NCBI RefSeq assembly: GCF_947487915.1
Contig: NZ_CANKYH010000001.1
Coordinates: 248,001-312,000 of the forward strand
DNA: 64,000 nt
DNA from: an uncultured Serinicoccus sp.
GTDB lineage: Bacteria; Actinomycetota; Actinomycetes; Actinomycetales; Dermatophilaceae
Direction: 5' to 3'
The translations under genes were made by a program, and so were the position numbers. Below, piece by piece: positions 7,883 to 15,798 of this stretch (the first letter of the stretch is position 1; the number at the start of each line of letters is the position of its first letter). The notes beneath the pieces were generated by a model that saw only the letters and a list, made by a program, of their open reading frames with translations, was not told the DNA's origin and ran no database searches.

Positions 7883-9375
7883 CAGGTGTCCCTCGCCCTC
7901 AGGTCGTGGTCGAAGACCCCGGGCGGCAGCTGGATGCCCAGGTCCTCGAAGCGCTCGGTGAAGCCGGGGCGCACGCCGGTGGCGCGCGGACGTCCGAGAA
8001 ACTTGCCGTGCTCGTCAACCCCGGCGTGGAAGTCGAAGAGGAAGGCGTCCTGCAGCGTGATGATCTCGCCCTCCATGCCCTGCACCTCGGTGACGTGGGT
8101 GACCCGACGGGTGCCGTCGCGCAGCCGGGTGAGGTGGACGATGAGGTCGACCGCTGACGAGATCTGCTCCCGGATGGCCCGCAGCGGCAGGTCCATCCCG
8201 GCCATGAGCACCAGGGTCTCGAGGCGGGCGATGGCGTCGCGGGGGGTGTTGGCGTGAACGGTCGACAGCGACCCCTCGTGGCCGGTGTTCATCGCCTGCA
8301 GCATGTCCAGGCTCTCAGCACCGCGCACCTCGCCGACGACGATGCGGTCGGGCCGCATGCGGAGGGAGTTGCGGACGAGGTCTCGGATGGTGATCTCGCC
8401 CCGGCCCTCGATGTTGGGCGGCCGGCTCTCCAGCCGCACGACGTGCTCCTGCTGGAGCTGCAGCTCGACGGCGTCCTCGATGGTGACGATGCGCTCGTCC
8501 GTGGGGATGAAGGAGGAGAGCACGTTGAGAAGCGTCGTCTTGCCGGTGCCGGTGCCTCCGGTGACGAGAATGTTGAGCCTCGCCTTCACGCACGCGTCCA
8601 ACAGAGTCACCATCTCCGGTGTCAGCGAGTCGCGTTGGACGAGGTCCTCGGCCTGAAGCGGCACCTTGCCGAACTTGCGGATGGTGAGCGAGGAACCGTT
8701 GACCGCCAGCGGCGGGATGATGGCGTTCACACGCGAGCCGTCCTCGAGCCGGGCGTCCACGAGGGGCGACGACTCGTCGATGCGCCGCCCCACGCGGGAG
8801 ACAATGCGCTCGATGACGCGACGCAGCTGCTCCTCGGACGTGAAGACGACTCCAGAGTTGGTGAGCCGACCCGCCCGCTCGACGTAGACATGGTCGGGCC
8901 CGTTGACCATGACCTCGCTGACGTCGTCGTCGTCGAGCAGTTTCTGCAACGGTCCGTAGCCGAGGACGTCGTCGGTGAGGTCGTCGATCAGCCTGCGCCG
9001 CTCGTCCGGTTTGAGCGAGATGTCGGCGGACTGGACCAGTGCGGCCAGCTCCTTGCGGACCAGCCCCTGCAGCTCGGCCTCCTGCAGGGTGGAGTCGGTA
9101 AGCCGGCCCCCCAGCTTCTGGAAGAGCTGCTCGCGCGCCTGCTCCTTGAAGGCCTGCAGGGCCGAGCTCACCGGTGCGGCGGCGACTGTCACAGAGGGAG
9201 GGGACTCCATGGCAGAGGTTGTCGGAGCGGGTGCCCCCTCCACCACCGGGGCCTCGACCGCCCGGGCGTCGTTGGCGGGACTACCGGCCGTGGCGCCCGT
9301 CGGCACCACGCCGGGGGAGGGCACCTGTCGGGGGTGCGGTTGCTGTGCGGCGCGTAGCCTGTCGGAGAGTTTCAT
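7879..9375 (-). CDS. tadA: TadA/CpaF pilus assembly ATPase
   Basis: Hexameric secretion ATPase that powers Flp pilus assembly, 498 residues. The first 75 or so residues are a Pro/Ala-rich low-complexity region. They are followed by the CpaF N-terminal domain and the ATPase core. Walker A is GGTGTGKTT with Lys279, the Asp box is '[14 protein letters not shown]', Walker B is '[16 protein letters not shown]', and the His box is '[19 protein letters not shown]'. It starts at ATG overlapping the tadZ stop by four bases. All catalytic elements are intact, so the machine should be energised. Confidence 0.95.
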   Translation of the reverse strand: MKLSDRLRAAQQPHPRQVPSPGVVPTGATAGSPANDARAVEAPVVEGAPAPTTSAMESPPSVTVAAAPVSSALQAFKEQAREQLFQKLGGRLTDSTLQEAELQGLVRKELAALVQSADISLKPDERRRLIDDLTDDVLGYGPLQKLLDDDDVSEVMVNGPDHVYVERAGRLTNSGVVFTSEEQLRRVIERIVSRVGRRIDESSPLVDARLEDGSRVNAIIPPLAVNGSSLTIRKFGKVPLQAEDLVQRDSLTPEMVTLLDACVKARLNILVTGGTGTGKTTLLNVLSSFIPTDERIVTIEDAVELQLQQEHVVRLESRPPNIEGRGEITIRDLVRNSLRMRPDRIVVGEVRGAESLDMLQAMNTGHEGSLSTVHANTPRDAIARLETLVLMAGMDLPLRAIREQISSAVDLIVHLTRLRDGTRRVTHVTEVQGMEGEIITLQDAFLFDFHAGVDEHGKFLGRPRATGVRPGFTERFEDLGIQLPPGVFDHDLRARDTW

Positions 9376-10550
9376 CGCACCGCTCCTCGGTGTCGGCCGT
9401 TCCAGCGGCTCCCGCTGGAGAGGTGGGCGAAGCGCCCGACGAAACCGGTGATCGCCCGGCTCACCTTGTCCTTCGGCAGGGCGCTCACCATGGGGCGCCC
9501 CTGGTTGGTGCTGCGCGGCACCTTGGGCGAGCGCGGCAGGGCCAGGTCGACCTTCCGGCCGATCGCCGTCGTGACGTCCCTCACCGTGAGGCCCGCGTCG
9601 CCGTCGGCGAAGTTCACCACCACGTGCCTGGTCGAGGGCGAGAGGTCGAGTTCGTCGAGCACCTCGAGCTCCTTCTTGAGCCCGCGCACGCCGGGCACGT
9701 CCAGGCTGGTGATGAGCACGAGGTCGGTGGTGTGGTCGATCGCGGCCAGCGTCTGCTCACTCATCCCCGGCGCGGTGTCGAGGACGACGTAGCGGAACTC
9801 CTGCTTGAGCAGACGCAGCAGGGTGTCGACGGCGGCCGGGGTGACGACATCCGCCTCGGCCGGGCTGTGCACGCCACATACGACCTGGAGCCCCGACCCG
9901 TGCCGGGTCAGCAGCGACTTGAGCGTCATGGCGTCGGACAGGCCAGGCCCGACGACAATGTCTCCCAGGGTGTAGGTCGGCTGGAGGTCCAGCGCCGAGG
10001 CGACGTCGCCGAACTGGACGTCGAGGTCGACGAGCACCGTGCCCTGCGGGGCCTGCTCGGCAAGGGCGGCCGCGATGTTCGTCGCCAGGGTGGTCTTGCC
10101 CACGCCGCCTTTGGGCGAGGCGACGGTGACGACACGGCCGGTGAAGCCCTCCGACTCCGTGAGCCCGCTCGCCGAGCTCTCGACGGCGCGTCGGAGCAGA
10201 AGGCGCAGCTCTTCGACGGACAGCTCGGGATCGGCGAGGTCACGCACGCCCCCACGCAGTGCGGGTAGCGCGAGCCTCTCGGCATCGTCGGTGAGCAGCA
10301 GCACGGAGATGGTCGGGTACACAGAGGTAATACGCCCAGCCACCTCCACCGCTTGGCCCTCGTCGACCCCGCCCTGCCGCACGTCCAGGAGGACCGCGCG
10401 GACCGCGTCCGGCTGGGGCGCCATGGCCACCAGCTGAGGTGCCGTGGCCGGCAGCTGCTGGGGCTGCAGCACGGTCAGCTCGTCACCCCCGGCCAACCGG
10501 ACCTTGCGGGCCGTCTCGGTGGAGGTCGTGACCAGGATCGTGGCGCTCAC
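9372..10550 (-). CDS. tadZ: TadZ/CpaE-like MinD/ParA-family ATPase
   Basis: Localisation ATPase of Tad systems, 392 residues. The N-terminal part (about 1-125) is a receiver-like domain ('AVLLDVRQGG', 'TISVLLLTDDAE'). The C-terminal part is a P-loop ATPase with the deviant Walker A SPKGGVGKTT (Lys152 is the P-loop lysine), 'VLVDLDVQFGDVASAL' and 'YVVLDTAPGMSE'. TadZ proteins settle at a pole and recruit the rest of the Tad machine. The presence of a DivIVA-type polar scaffold gene in the same string suggests, without proof, a localisation partner. GTG start, overlapping the cpaB stop by four bases. Confidence 0.9.
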   Translation of the reverse strand: MSATILVTTSTETARKVRLAGGDELTVLQPQQLPATAPQLVAMAPQPDAVRAVLLDVRQGGVDEGQAVEVAGRITSVYPTISVLLLTDDAERLALPALRGGVRDLADPELSVEELRLLLRRAVESSASGLTESEGFTGRVVTVASPKGGVGKTTLATNIAAALAEQAPQGTVLVDLDVQFGDVASALDLQPTYTLGDIVVGPGLSDAMTLKSLLTRHGSGLQVVCGVHSPAEADVVTPAAVDTLLRLLKQEFRYVVLDTAPGMSEQTLAAIDHTTDLVLITSLDVPGVRGLKKELEVLDELDLSPSTRHVVVNFADGDAGLTVRDVTTAIGRKVDLALPRSPKVPRSTNQGRPMVSALPKDKVSRAITGFVGRFAHLSSGSRWNGRHRGAVR

Positions 10551-11428
10551 TGGAGCAATCCTCCGGCCCGCTCCGGCAGCTGGACGACCTTGACGTCGGT
10601 GTCGTCCTCCTCCGCCGTCTCGGGCTCGTAGCTGAGCCAGACGGTCCCGAACTCCATGGCGTAGACCAGGCGCTCGGCGTCACCACCGGAGAGTGCCATG
10701 GTCACGAGGATCTCGTCCTCAGGACCTGCCTCCTCCTCGGCTGCCCCCGCGTCCTCCTCCGCCTCCGTGGACGCAGGGGCCGGTGCTGGGACGTACCCAC
10801 CCTGCACCCGGGTGACCAGCACCTTCTCCAGCGCCAGCTGGGTGAGAGCGATGTTCAGGCTCTCCGTGCCGCTCTCGTCCGTGGTCTCGGGCCGCGCCTC
10901 CTGCGGCAGGTCCTCGAGCCACCGGACCTCACCGTCGGCGTCGACGTAGAGGCCCTGCTGGAACTCGGCGTCGAAGGACATGAAGACCCCGACTGTGTCG
11001 CCGGGGGCTATGTCACCGCCGAGAGACCGAGCCGTCCCGAGGGGGACGGTGATCTGGTGCAGGTCCTGCGCCTCCTCGGGCAGCTCGAAGTCGTCGCGCC
11101 CGCGGATCTCGTCCGGGGTGGCGAAACGGGTCGCGGACAGCTGCTCCCCCTCGGGGACCTCCGCGAGGGCCACCTCGCCCTCGAGGTCGTCGAGGTCGGT
11201 GATGACGCCACCGATGAGGTAGGCCTCGGGCACCTGCCGGGCCTCGGTCAGCCCGGCGAGCTCCCCCGCGGGTGTCCCTTCGGGGATGGGCTCGGTGGCG
11301 ACGAAGACCCGTCGGGTCTCCATACCCTCCAGCGCACGCTGGTCGGCGTTCTGCGCGTAGCGCAGCACCAGGACGATGCCGAGCGCCGCGAGGACGATCG
11401 CGAGCACGGCAGCAATGACTCGACGCAT
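10547..11428 (-). CDS. cpaB: CpaB/RcpC-like Flp pilus assembly protein with SAF domain
   Basis: A 293-residue membrane-anchored protein: one N-terminal helix (MRRVIAAVLAIVLAALGIVL), a SAF-type domain ('RRVFVATEPIPEGTP' ... 'LQVTVP-like' strand 'HQITVPLGTARSLGGDIAPG') and an acidic Glu/Ala-rich insertion at about 210-235, then a final strand 'GTVWLSYEPE'. CpaB/RcpC proteins are periplasmic or extracytoplasmic Tad components of uncertain detail. The start at 11428 was chosen because the membrane helix begins there and a longer in-frame reading has no recognisable sequence. It lies 58 bases after tadG. Confidence 0.85.
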   Translation of the reverse strand: MRRVIAAVLAIVLAALGIVLVLRYAQNADQRALEGMETRRVFVATEPIPEGTPAGELAGLTEARQVPEAYLIGGVITDLDDLEGEVALAEVPEGEQLSATRFATPDEIRGRDDFELPEEAQDLHQITVPLGTARSLGGDIAPGDTVGVFMSFDAEFQQGLYVDADGEVRWLEDLPQEARPETTDESGTESLNIALTQLALEKVLVTRVQGGYVPAPAPASTEAEEDAGAAEEEAGPEDEILVTMALSGGDAERLVYAMEFGTVWLSYEPETAEEDDTDVKVVQLPERAGGLLQ

Positions 11429-11486
11429 GTTGAACGACTCTCCCTGTGACCGGAGTGGAGGTGCTGAGCAGGATAGGGCGGTGGTG

Positions 11487-12455
11487 CTAGTCGATGAGGG
11501 TGACGACGGTGACCTCGCTGTCGTCGTCATTCACGAGGTAGTCGTCAGGTGAAGCGACGTACTCCTTGAAGATCCCCGTGAGGCAGGTGTTGTGGTAGTC
11601 CGCGGTCGGGCTGGGCTTCGGGCCGCAGGCCAGTCCGAGCGAGGAGCCGCCGTTGCTGGGCTTGATGCCGAGGAGCTCGAGCGCGGCGAACTTGGCCACC
11701 CGCACCGACCCGTTGGCGCCGGTGCCGATGTCGTCGTCGAAGATGGGGATGAGTACCGTCTGGCCGACCAATGAGCTGAAGTCGCACCCGGGCACGGCCG
11801 AGGTGCCGGTCTTGGTGTCGACGTACTCGCCCACCACGATCTCGACCTGGCAGTCCACGGAGTCGTCCAGCCAGCCGAACGAGCCGGGGGGATACTCGGA
11901 GCCCCAGTTGCAGACCCCGCCGTTGGCCTCGGACCCGTTTTTGGGCATGTAGACGCTGATCTGCACCCCGAGCACCGGGCCGGCGGCGTTCTCGAAGTTG
12001 CACTGCGACACGGCCAGGGGCAGCATCGCCGGCCCCTGCTGAGGGGCCCCCCACGCCGCTGTCGCGGTGGCCGTCAGCTCGGTGCTGTCCAACCCGAGGA
12101 CGGGGAGGAACCAGTGGGTCTTGGTACCGGTGACCGTGGCGGTGACCTCGCGGGCCGATTCGTCTGGGTCCAGGTCGGTGCTCACGCTCGAGGTTTCTTG
12201 GCGCACGTTGGCCACGCCGTACGGGCCGGCCACCGCATCGATGTCACCGCACCCGTTCTCGCCGCACTCCTGAGCGGCGGCGAGGGCCGCGGCGTCTGCG
12301 CCGTTCTGCAGCTCCTGGTGCTTGGCCAGGGTCGCGCTGCCGTCGACGGCGAGCCCGGTGAACCCCACCATGACGGTCAGGAGCAGGGCCACCAAGACGG
12401 CGGTGGCCCCCTGCTCCCTGTCGGAGCTGCAGAGGCGCTGGCTCAACCGCCGCAT
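11487..12455 (-). CDS. TadG-like pseudopilin / Flp pilus-assembly protein with long exported domain
   Basis: A 322-residue protein with a prepilin-like N-terminus: 'EQGATAVLVALLLTVMVGFT' gives Gly followed by a hydrophobic helix (residues about 18-40), the TadG-like (Flp pilus-assembly) signature. A large extracytoplasmic domain follows, with about eight cysteines (for example 'AQECGENGCGD', 'SQCNFEN', 'GVCNWGSE', 'LACGPKPS', 'HNTCLTG'), which suggests disulfides. It contains no von Willebrand domain of the kind found in longer TadG proteins. The ATG at 12455 overlaps tadE by 13 bases. Residues 22 onward also match the 'VDGSATLAKHQELQNGADAA' pattern of the family. Confidence 0.82.
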   Translation of the reverse strand: MRRLSQRLCSSDREQGATAVLVALLLTVMVGFTGLAVDGSATLAKHQELQNGADAAALAAAQECGENGCGDIDAVAGPYGVANVRQETSSVSTDLDPDESAREVTATVTGTKTHWFLPVLGLDSTELTATATAAWGAPQQGPAMLPLAVSQCNFENAAGPVLGVQISVYMPKNGSEANGGVCNWGSEYPPGSFGWLDDSVDCQVEIVVGEYVDTKTGTSAVPGCDFSSLVGQTVLIPIFDDDIGTGANGSVRVAKFAALELLGIKPSNGGSSLGLACGPKPSPTADYHNTCLTGIFKEYVASPDDYLVNDDDSEVTVVTLID

Positions 12456-12808
12456 CGCATGACTCCTTCTCCGGTGAGGGTGATCGTGCCGCTGCCGAAG
12501 AGCCCCGTGAGCCACGACGCGTCATAGGTCGCGACGACCCTGGCCTGGCCTCCGCTGTCGCAGGCACCGCTGGCCGGGGTCACCGCCACGGCGGCGTCGG
12601 GGAAGATCTGCTGGGCCGCCGCCTCGGCGTCGCCCTGGTCGTTCTTGACCGCCATCTCCCTGGCCCCGTCCCGCGCCGCCGCCGCGAGGGTCGACTGGAG
12701 GAACCACAGCCGCCCGAACTCGGCGGCCCCGAAGACCAGAGTGATGAGCATCAGGGCGACGAGGGCGAACTCGACGGCCGCCGCTCCCCGTTCCCTTTGT
12801 GCTTTCAT
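12443..12808 (-). CDS. tadE: TadE-like pseudopilin
   Basis: Minor pseudopilin of Tad systems, 121 residues. The N-terminus reads RERGAAAVEFALVALMLITL, i.e. a short basic leader, Gly8 and a processing site with Glu at mature position five, then one membrane helix (about 11-33). The short C-terminal domain has two cysteines ('SGACDSG' and 'VMRCGG'). It is the first gene after the flp terminator and probably starts the main tad transcript. A 9-bp inverted repeat lies upstream (12821-12829 with 12902-12910). Only a weak ribosome-binding site is visible. Confidence 0.86.
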   Translation of the reverse strand: MKAQRERGAAAVEFALVALMLITLVFGAAEFGRLWFLQSTLAAAARDGAREMAVKNDQGDAEAAAQQIFPDAAVAVTPASGACDSGGQARVVATYDASWLTGLFGSGTITLTGEGVMRCGG

Positions 12809-12820
12809 GACTCGGACTTT

Positions 12821-12910
12821 CGAGAGTGGCAGGGTAGATATGCTGGACAGACGTGGTAACAGGAATGCGCCCGCACACCGCCATGAACTGAACGGCTGGG
12901 ACCACTCTCG
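12821..12910. promoter_or_regulatory. Inverted repeat in the leader of tadE
   Basis: CGAGAGTGG at 12821-12829 and its exact complement CCACTCTCG at 12902-12910 flank about 72 bases immediately upstream of tadE. Between them, on the minus strand, CATATC preceded by TTCCTG at 17 bases is a weak promoter candidate. It could be an operator pair or a long-range RNA stem in the tadE leader. Function is inferred from position only. Confidence 0.3.
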
Positions 12911-12972
12911 TAACGAAGGGCTCCACTTCGGTGTGGGCGCTGTGACCGCCTTGGTCGTACGGCGTGCGGGCC

Positions 12973-13006
12973 GGCGTCCGGCACGGCTGTCACCGTGCCG
13001 GACGCC
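12973..13006 (-). terminator. Hairpin terminator after flp
   Basis: Perfect 14-bp inverted repeat (12973-12986 and 12993-13006, loop CTGTCA) starting 12 bases beyond the flp stop, without a T-run. It separates the pilin gene from the assembly genes, which would allow the pilin transcript to be much more abundant, as in other Tad loci. Confidence 0.8.
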
Positions 13007-13018
13007 AGCGAGCGGCGA

Positions 13019-13210
13019 TCAGGGCAGGGCGTTCGTGACCGTCGTGAACCCGGTCAGGACATCCTGGCCGAGCGTGACGACAATGCCCACGATGACGGCG
13101 GCGATGAGGGCGACGAGCAGGCCGTACTCGACGGCGGTGGCGCCGCGCTCCTTGTCGGCCTCCTCGAGGCGGGACTTCAGGGTGGCGAGGGCGAAGAAGA
13201 TGCTGGACAT
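13019..13210 (-). CDS. flp: Flp-type major pilin (prepilin)
   Basis: A 63-residue prepilin. The sequence KERGATAVEYGLLVALIAAV contains the Flp motif: Gly23, cleavage before Ala24, Glu28 and Tyr29 at mature positions five and six, then a hydrophobic helix. The mature pilin would be about 40 residues (ATAVEYG... to FTTVTNALP), normal for Flp pilins. The ATG at 13210 follows AAGGAGAA seven bases upstream, a strong site that decides the start over a longer in-frame reading. It is followed at once by a terminator, so it is monocistronic. No TadV/CpaA prepilin peptidase is encoded nearby, so processing must depend on a gene elsewhere. Confidence 0.93.
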   Translation of the reverse strand: MSSIFFALATLKSRLEEADKERGATAVEYGLLVALIAAVIVGIVVTLGQDVLTGFTTVTNALP

Positions 13211-13502
13211 GACGGATTCTCCTTGAGGGGGTAGAGACGTCGCACACCCCTCCGGGGAGCTGGATGACGTCGGGTTCCTGTGACGGAGGCACGCCCGGGA
13301 CGACCCGGTTCCGTACCACCGGGTAACCCCGGCAGAAAGAAGAGTGACACCCCGATTTCTCCAGCGCAAGTCCCTGGTTGAAGAATCAAGGTAACGGTTT
13401 GATAACGGAGCTCTGACCTGCGGTTCTTTACTCTCGCTATACCTCTTTGTGAGGTGGTCTAGACCAGAACTAAAGGTCCTGCATACCTTCAACCACCTCA
13501 TG
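13211..13502. promoter_or_regulatory. AT-richer upstream region of flp with nested inverted repeats
   Basis: This 292-base gap between the ftsZ terminator and flp is visibly less GC-rich than its surroundings (especially 13321-13500) and should carry the flp promoter. It contains a 12-bp palindrome TGGTCTAGACCA (13455-13466), a short stem ACCTC/GAGGT (13441-13455) and a further complement AACCACCTC (13491-13499) that pairs with GAGGTGGT (13451-13458). On the minus strand TATAGC near 13438-13443 could be a -10 element, but no convincing -35 was found. No open reading frame of credible coding character was seen here. Confidence 0.45.
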
Positions 13503-13537
13503 GAACTGCCCCCACCGAGCGTCGGCGGGGGCAGTTC
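13503..13537 (-). terminator. Hairpin terminator after ftsZ
   Basis: GAACTGCCCCCACC (13503-13516) pairs with GGCGGGGGCAGTTC (13524-13537) with one mismatch and a 7-base loop, 15 bases past the ftsZ stop. No T-run. It would end the mraZ-ftsZ transcript before the Tad genes and marks the border between the dcw block and the pilus locus. Confidence 0.78.
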
Positions 13538-13551
13538 TGGAGGGCTCCAGG

Positions 13552-14877
13552 TTACTTGAGGAAGTCAGGCACGTCCAGGTCGTCGGAGTCCTCGAAGGTC
13601 ACCTGGCGGGGGGGCTGCTGCACGGGACGCTGCGGCTGCTGGGACGCGCCACCCTCGCCCTCGTAGGACTGGCCCTGCGACGGCGGCTGCTGCTGAGCAT
13701 CCTGCTCCCCCCGCTGACCCGCCTGCTGGGCGCCGCTGTGGGCGGGCGCCTGGCTGCCGGGGGCACCGGCGGGGCGCTGACCCCCCTGGTCCGGCGCCGG
13801 ACGCTGCTGCTGGGGCTGCTGCTGGCCACCAGCGGGACGCTGCTGCCCCTGGGGGGCCTGCTGACGGTTGGTGCCGCCGGCGTGCACCTGGCCGAGGGCA
13901 CGGTCGTTGCCCTCGCCCCGGGTCTGCGGGGCGCCGCCGTCGAAGCCGGCCGCGATGACGGTGACCCGCACCTCGTCGCCGAGGGAGTCGTCGATGACCG
14001 CGCCGAAGATGATGTTGGCCTCCGGGTGGGCGGCCTCCTGCACGAGCCGGGCCGCCTCGTTGATCTCGAAGAGCCCGAGGTCCGACCCGCCCTGGACCGA
14101 CAGCAGCACGCCGTGGGCGCCTTCGATGCTCGCCTCGAGCAGCGGCGAGGAGATCGCGAGCTCGGCAGCCTGCACCGCGCGGTCCTCGCCCCTCGCCGAG
14201 CCGATGCCCATGAGGGCGGACCCCGCCCCCTGCATGACCGACTTCACGTCGGCGAAGTCGAGGTTGATGAGGCCTGGCGTGGTGATGAGGTCGGTGATGC
14301 CCTGGACACCCGAGAGCAGCACCTGGTCGGCGCTGCGGAACGCATCCAGCATGGACACCGTGCGGTCGGAGATCGAGAGCAGCCGGTCGTTGGGGATGAC
14401 GATCAGGGTGTCGACCTCGTCGCGCAGCGTGGCGATGCCGGACTCGGCCTGGTTGGCGCGGCGCCGCCCCTCGAAGGTGAACGGCCGGGTCACCACACCG
14501 ATGGTCAGGGCACCCAGGCTCTTGGCGATCTTGGCGACCACAGGCGCGCCCCCGGTGCCCGTGCCACCGCCCTCCCCGGCGGTGACGAAGACCATGTCGG
14601 CCCCACGCAGGGCCTCCTCGATCTCCTCGGTGTGGTCCTCCGCCGCGCGGCGACCCACCTCCGGGTCGGCGCCCGCGCCGAGCCCCCGGGTGAGCTCCCG
14701 CCCCACGTCGAGCTTGACGTCGGCATCGCTCATCAGCAGAGCCTGGGCGTCGGTGTTGATGGCGATGAACTCGACACCCTTGAGGCCGACCTCGATCATC
14801 CGGTTGATGGCGTTGACGCCACCTCCGCCGATGCCGACGACCTTGATGACGGCCAGGTAGTTCTGCGCTGCGGACAC
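13552..14877 (-). CDS. ftsZ: Cell division protein FtsZ
   Basis: Tubulin-like GTPase that forms the Z-ring, 441 residues. Visible elements are '[16 protein letters not shown]' (about 14-29), the tubulin signature [10 protein letters not shown] (about 104-113), the T7 loop '[11 protein letters not shown]', a Gln/Pro/Gly-rich intrinsically disordered linker (about 325-420) and the conserved C-terminal peptide 'LDVPDFLK' that binds SepF/FtsW partners. The start was placed at GTG 14877 ([14 protein letters not shown]) with AAAGG upstream; an ATG further upstream gives a 12-residue extension not found in the family. The linker is unusually rich in Gln. It lies 126 bases after ftsQ. Confidence 0.97.
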   Translation of the reverse strand: MSAAQNYLAVIKVVGIGGGGVNAINRMIEVGLKGVEFIAINTDAQALLMSDADVKLDVGRELTRGLGAGADPEVGRRAAEDHTEEIEEALRGADMVFVTAGEGGGTGTGGAPVVAKIAKSLGALTIGVVTRPFTFEGRRRANQAESGIATLRDEVDTLIVIPNDRLLSISDRTVSMLDAFRSADQVLLSGVQGITDLITTPGLINLDFADVKSVMQGAGSALMGIGSARGEDRAVQAAELAISSPLLEASIEGAHGVLLSVQGGSDLGLFEINEAARLVQEAAHPEANIIFGAVIDDSLGDEVRVTVIAAGFDGGAPQTRGEGNDRALGQVHAGGTNRQQAPQGQQRPAGGQQQPQQQRPAPDQGGQRPAGAPGSQAPAHSGAQQAGQRGEQDAQQQPPSQGQSYEGEGGASQQPQRPVQQPPRQVTFEDSDDLDVPDFLK

Positions 14878-14972
14878 GGTGGACCTTTCGGAACGGGTGC
14901 GGGTGCGATGCATCGATTGCGGTGCGTGCCGCGAGCATACGCGGGCGAGGAGGGCCGGCCCCCCAGCATGAA

Positions 14973-14998
14973 CCTCGACCTCAGGTCGAAGGTCGAGG
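14973..14998. other. Hairpin between ftsQ and ftsZ
   Basis: CCTCGACCT (14973-14981) and AGGTCGAGG (14990-14998) form a perfect 9-bp stem with an 8-base loop just after the ftsQ stop. Actinobacteria usually have extra promoters between ftsQ and ftsZ, so this may be an attenuating stem that sets ftsZ apart from the upstream operon. No clear -10/-35 pair was found in the remaining sequence. Confidence 0.4.
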
Positions 14999-15003
14999 GT
15001 CGA

Positions 15004-15798
15004 TCAGCCCGTGGCCTCGGGAAGCCCGGTGACCACCGGCGTGCCGGGGACCCGCACGTCGATCGTCATGGCCAGCGCACCCTGCGGGTCGATGGTCTCC
15101 TGCCCCACCAGGGCCGAGACGACGTGCCACTTCTTCTCGTTGTCCGTCGGGGCGCCCCACAGCAGCGTGAGCTGACCCAGGTCCATCTCCACCGAGCCGT
15201 CCCGGGCCACCGAGGGCGCGCCCAGCTCTCCCTCGAGGGTGTCCGGGTCCGGCCGCGTGCGCCACAGCTCGGCCAGCCCCGTCACGGTCCGCCGGTCCAG
15301 CTCGGTCGGGTCGGTGCGCAGCGCGATGAGCGGGAGCTTCTTGCTCGGCTTGTCCACCTGCTCGAAGAGCACCCCGGAGGCATCGGCGAGCCACGTGGTC
15401 CCGGCCCCGCGCAGCGCCAGCGCCGGGTCGCGCTCGGTCACCACGAGGGTGATCGAGGAGGGCCAGTCGCGATCCACCTCCACCGAGGCGATGCGGGGGT
15501 CGGCGAGCACCCGCTCGCTGACCCGCCCTTCCGACACCCGCGCCAGGGGGCGGCCCTGCGGGATCTGGGCCTTCTCCAGGGCGCTGGCCGCCACGTCCTC
15601 GCGACCACCCTCCACCTGCACGTCCTCGATGACGAAGGCGACCGAGAAGTAGAAGAGGAAGACCATCGCCGCGGCGGCGGCCAGCACCCCACCGCTCCAC
15701 AGCAGCAGGGCCCGTCGGCCGAGGCCGACACGCCGCGCCCGCACCTTCCCCCCTCCCCGGCGTCCTGCGCCACGCCGCCGTGGCCAGCGCGGGCTCAT
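15004..15798 (-). CDS. ftsQ: Cell division protein FtsQ
   Basis: Bitopic divisome protein, 264 residues: basic cytoplasmic N-terminus (about 1-30), one membrane helix (LLLWSGGVLAAAAAMVFLFY, about 31-50), a POTRA domain ('VIEDVQVEGGREDVAASALE', about 56-125) and the FtsQ beta domain. It bridges FtsZ-side proteins to FtsL and the septal synthase. Its ATG overlaps the murC stop (A-T-G-A). The order murC-ftsQ-ftsZ is canonical. Confidence 0.93.
   Translation of the reverse strand: MSPRWPRRRGAGRRGGGKVRARRVGLGRRALLLWSGGVLAAAAAMVFLFYFSVAFVIEDVQVEGGREDVAASALEKAQIPQGRPLARVSEGRVSERVLADPRIASVEVDRDWPSSITLVVTERDPALALRGAGTTWLADASGVLFEQVDKPSKKLPLIALRTDPTELDRRTVTGLAELWRTRPDPDTLEGELGAPSVARDGSVEMDLGQLTLLWGAPTDNEKKWHVVSALVGQETIDPQGALAMTIDVRVPGTPVVTGLPEATG

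Noticed and set aside
13321..13500. Cyclic-di-GMP riboswitch in front of flp
   Set aside because: The leader was checked on both strands for the conserved c-di-GMP-I core and nothing matched; inverted repeats alone are not enough.
6018..13551. Tad locus considered as a recent mobile island
   Set aside because: No integrase, transposase, tRNA or direct repeats at its borders. Tad loci move horizontally, but these borders show no element.
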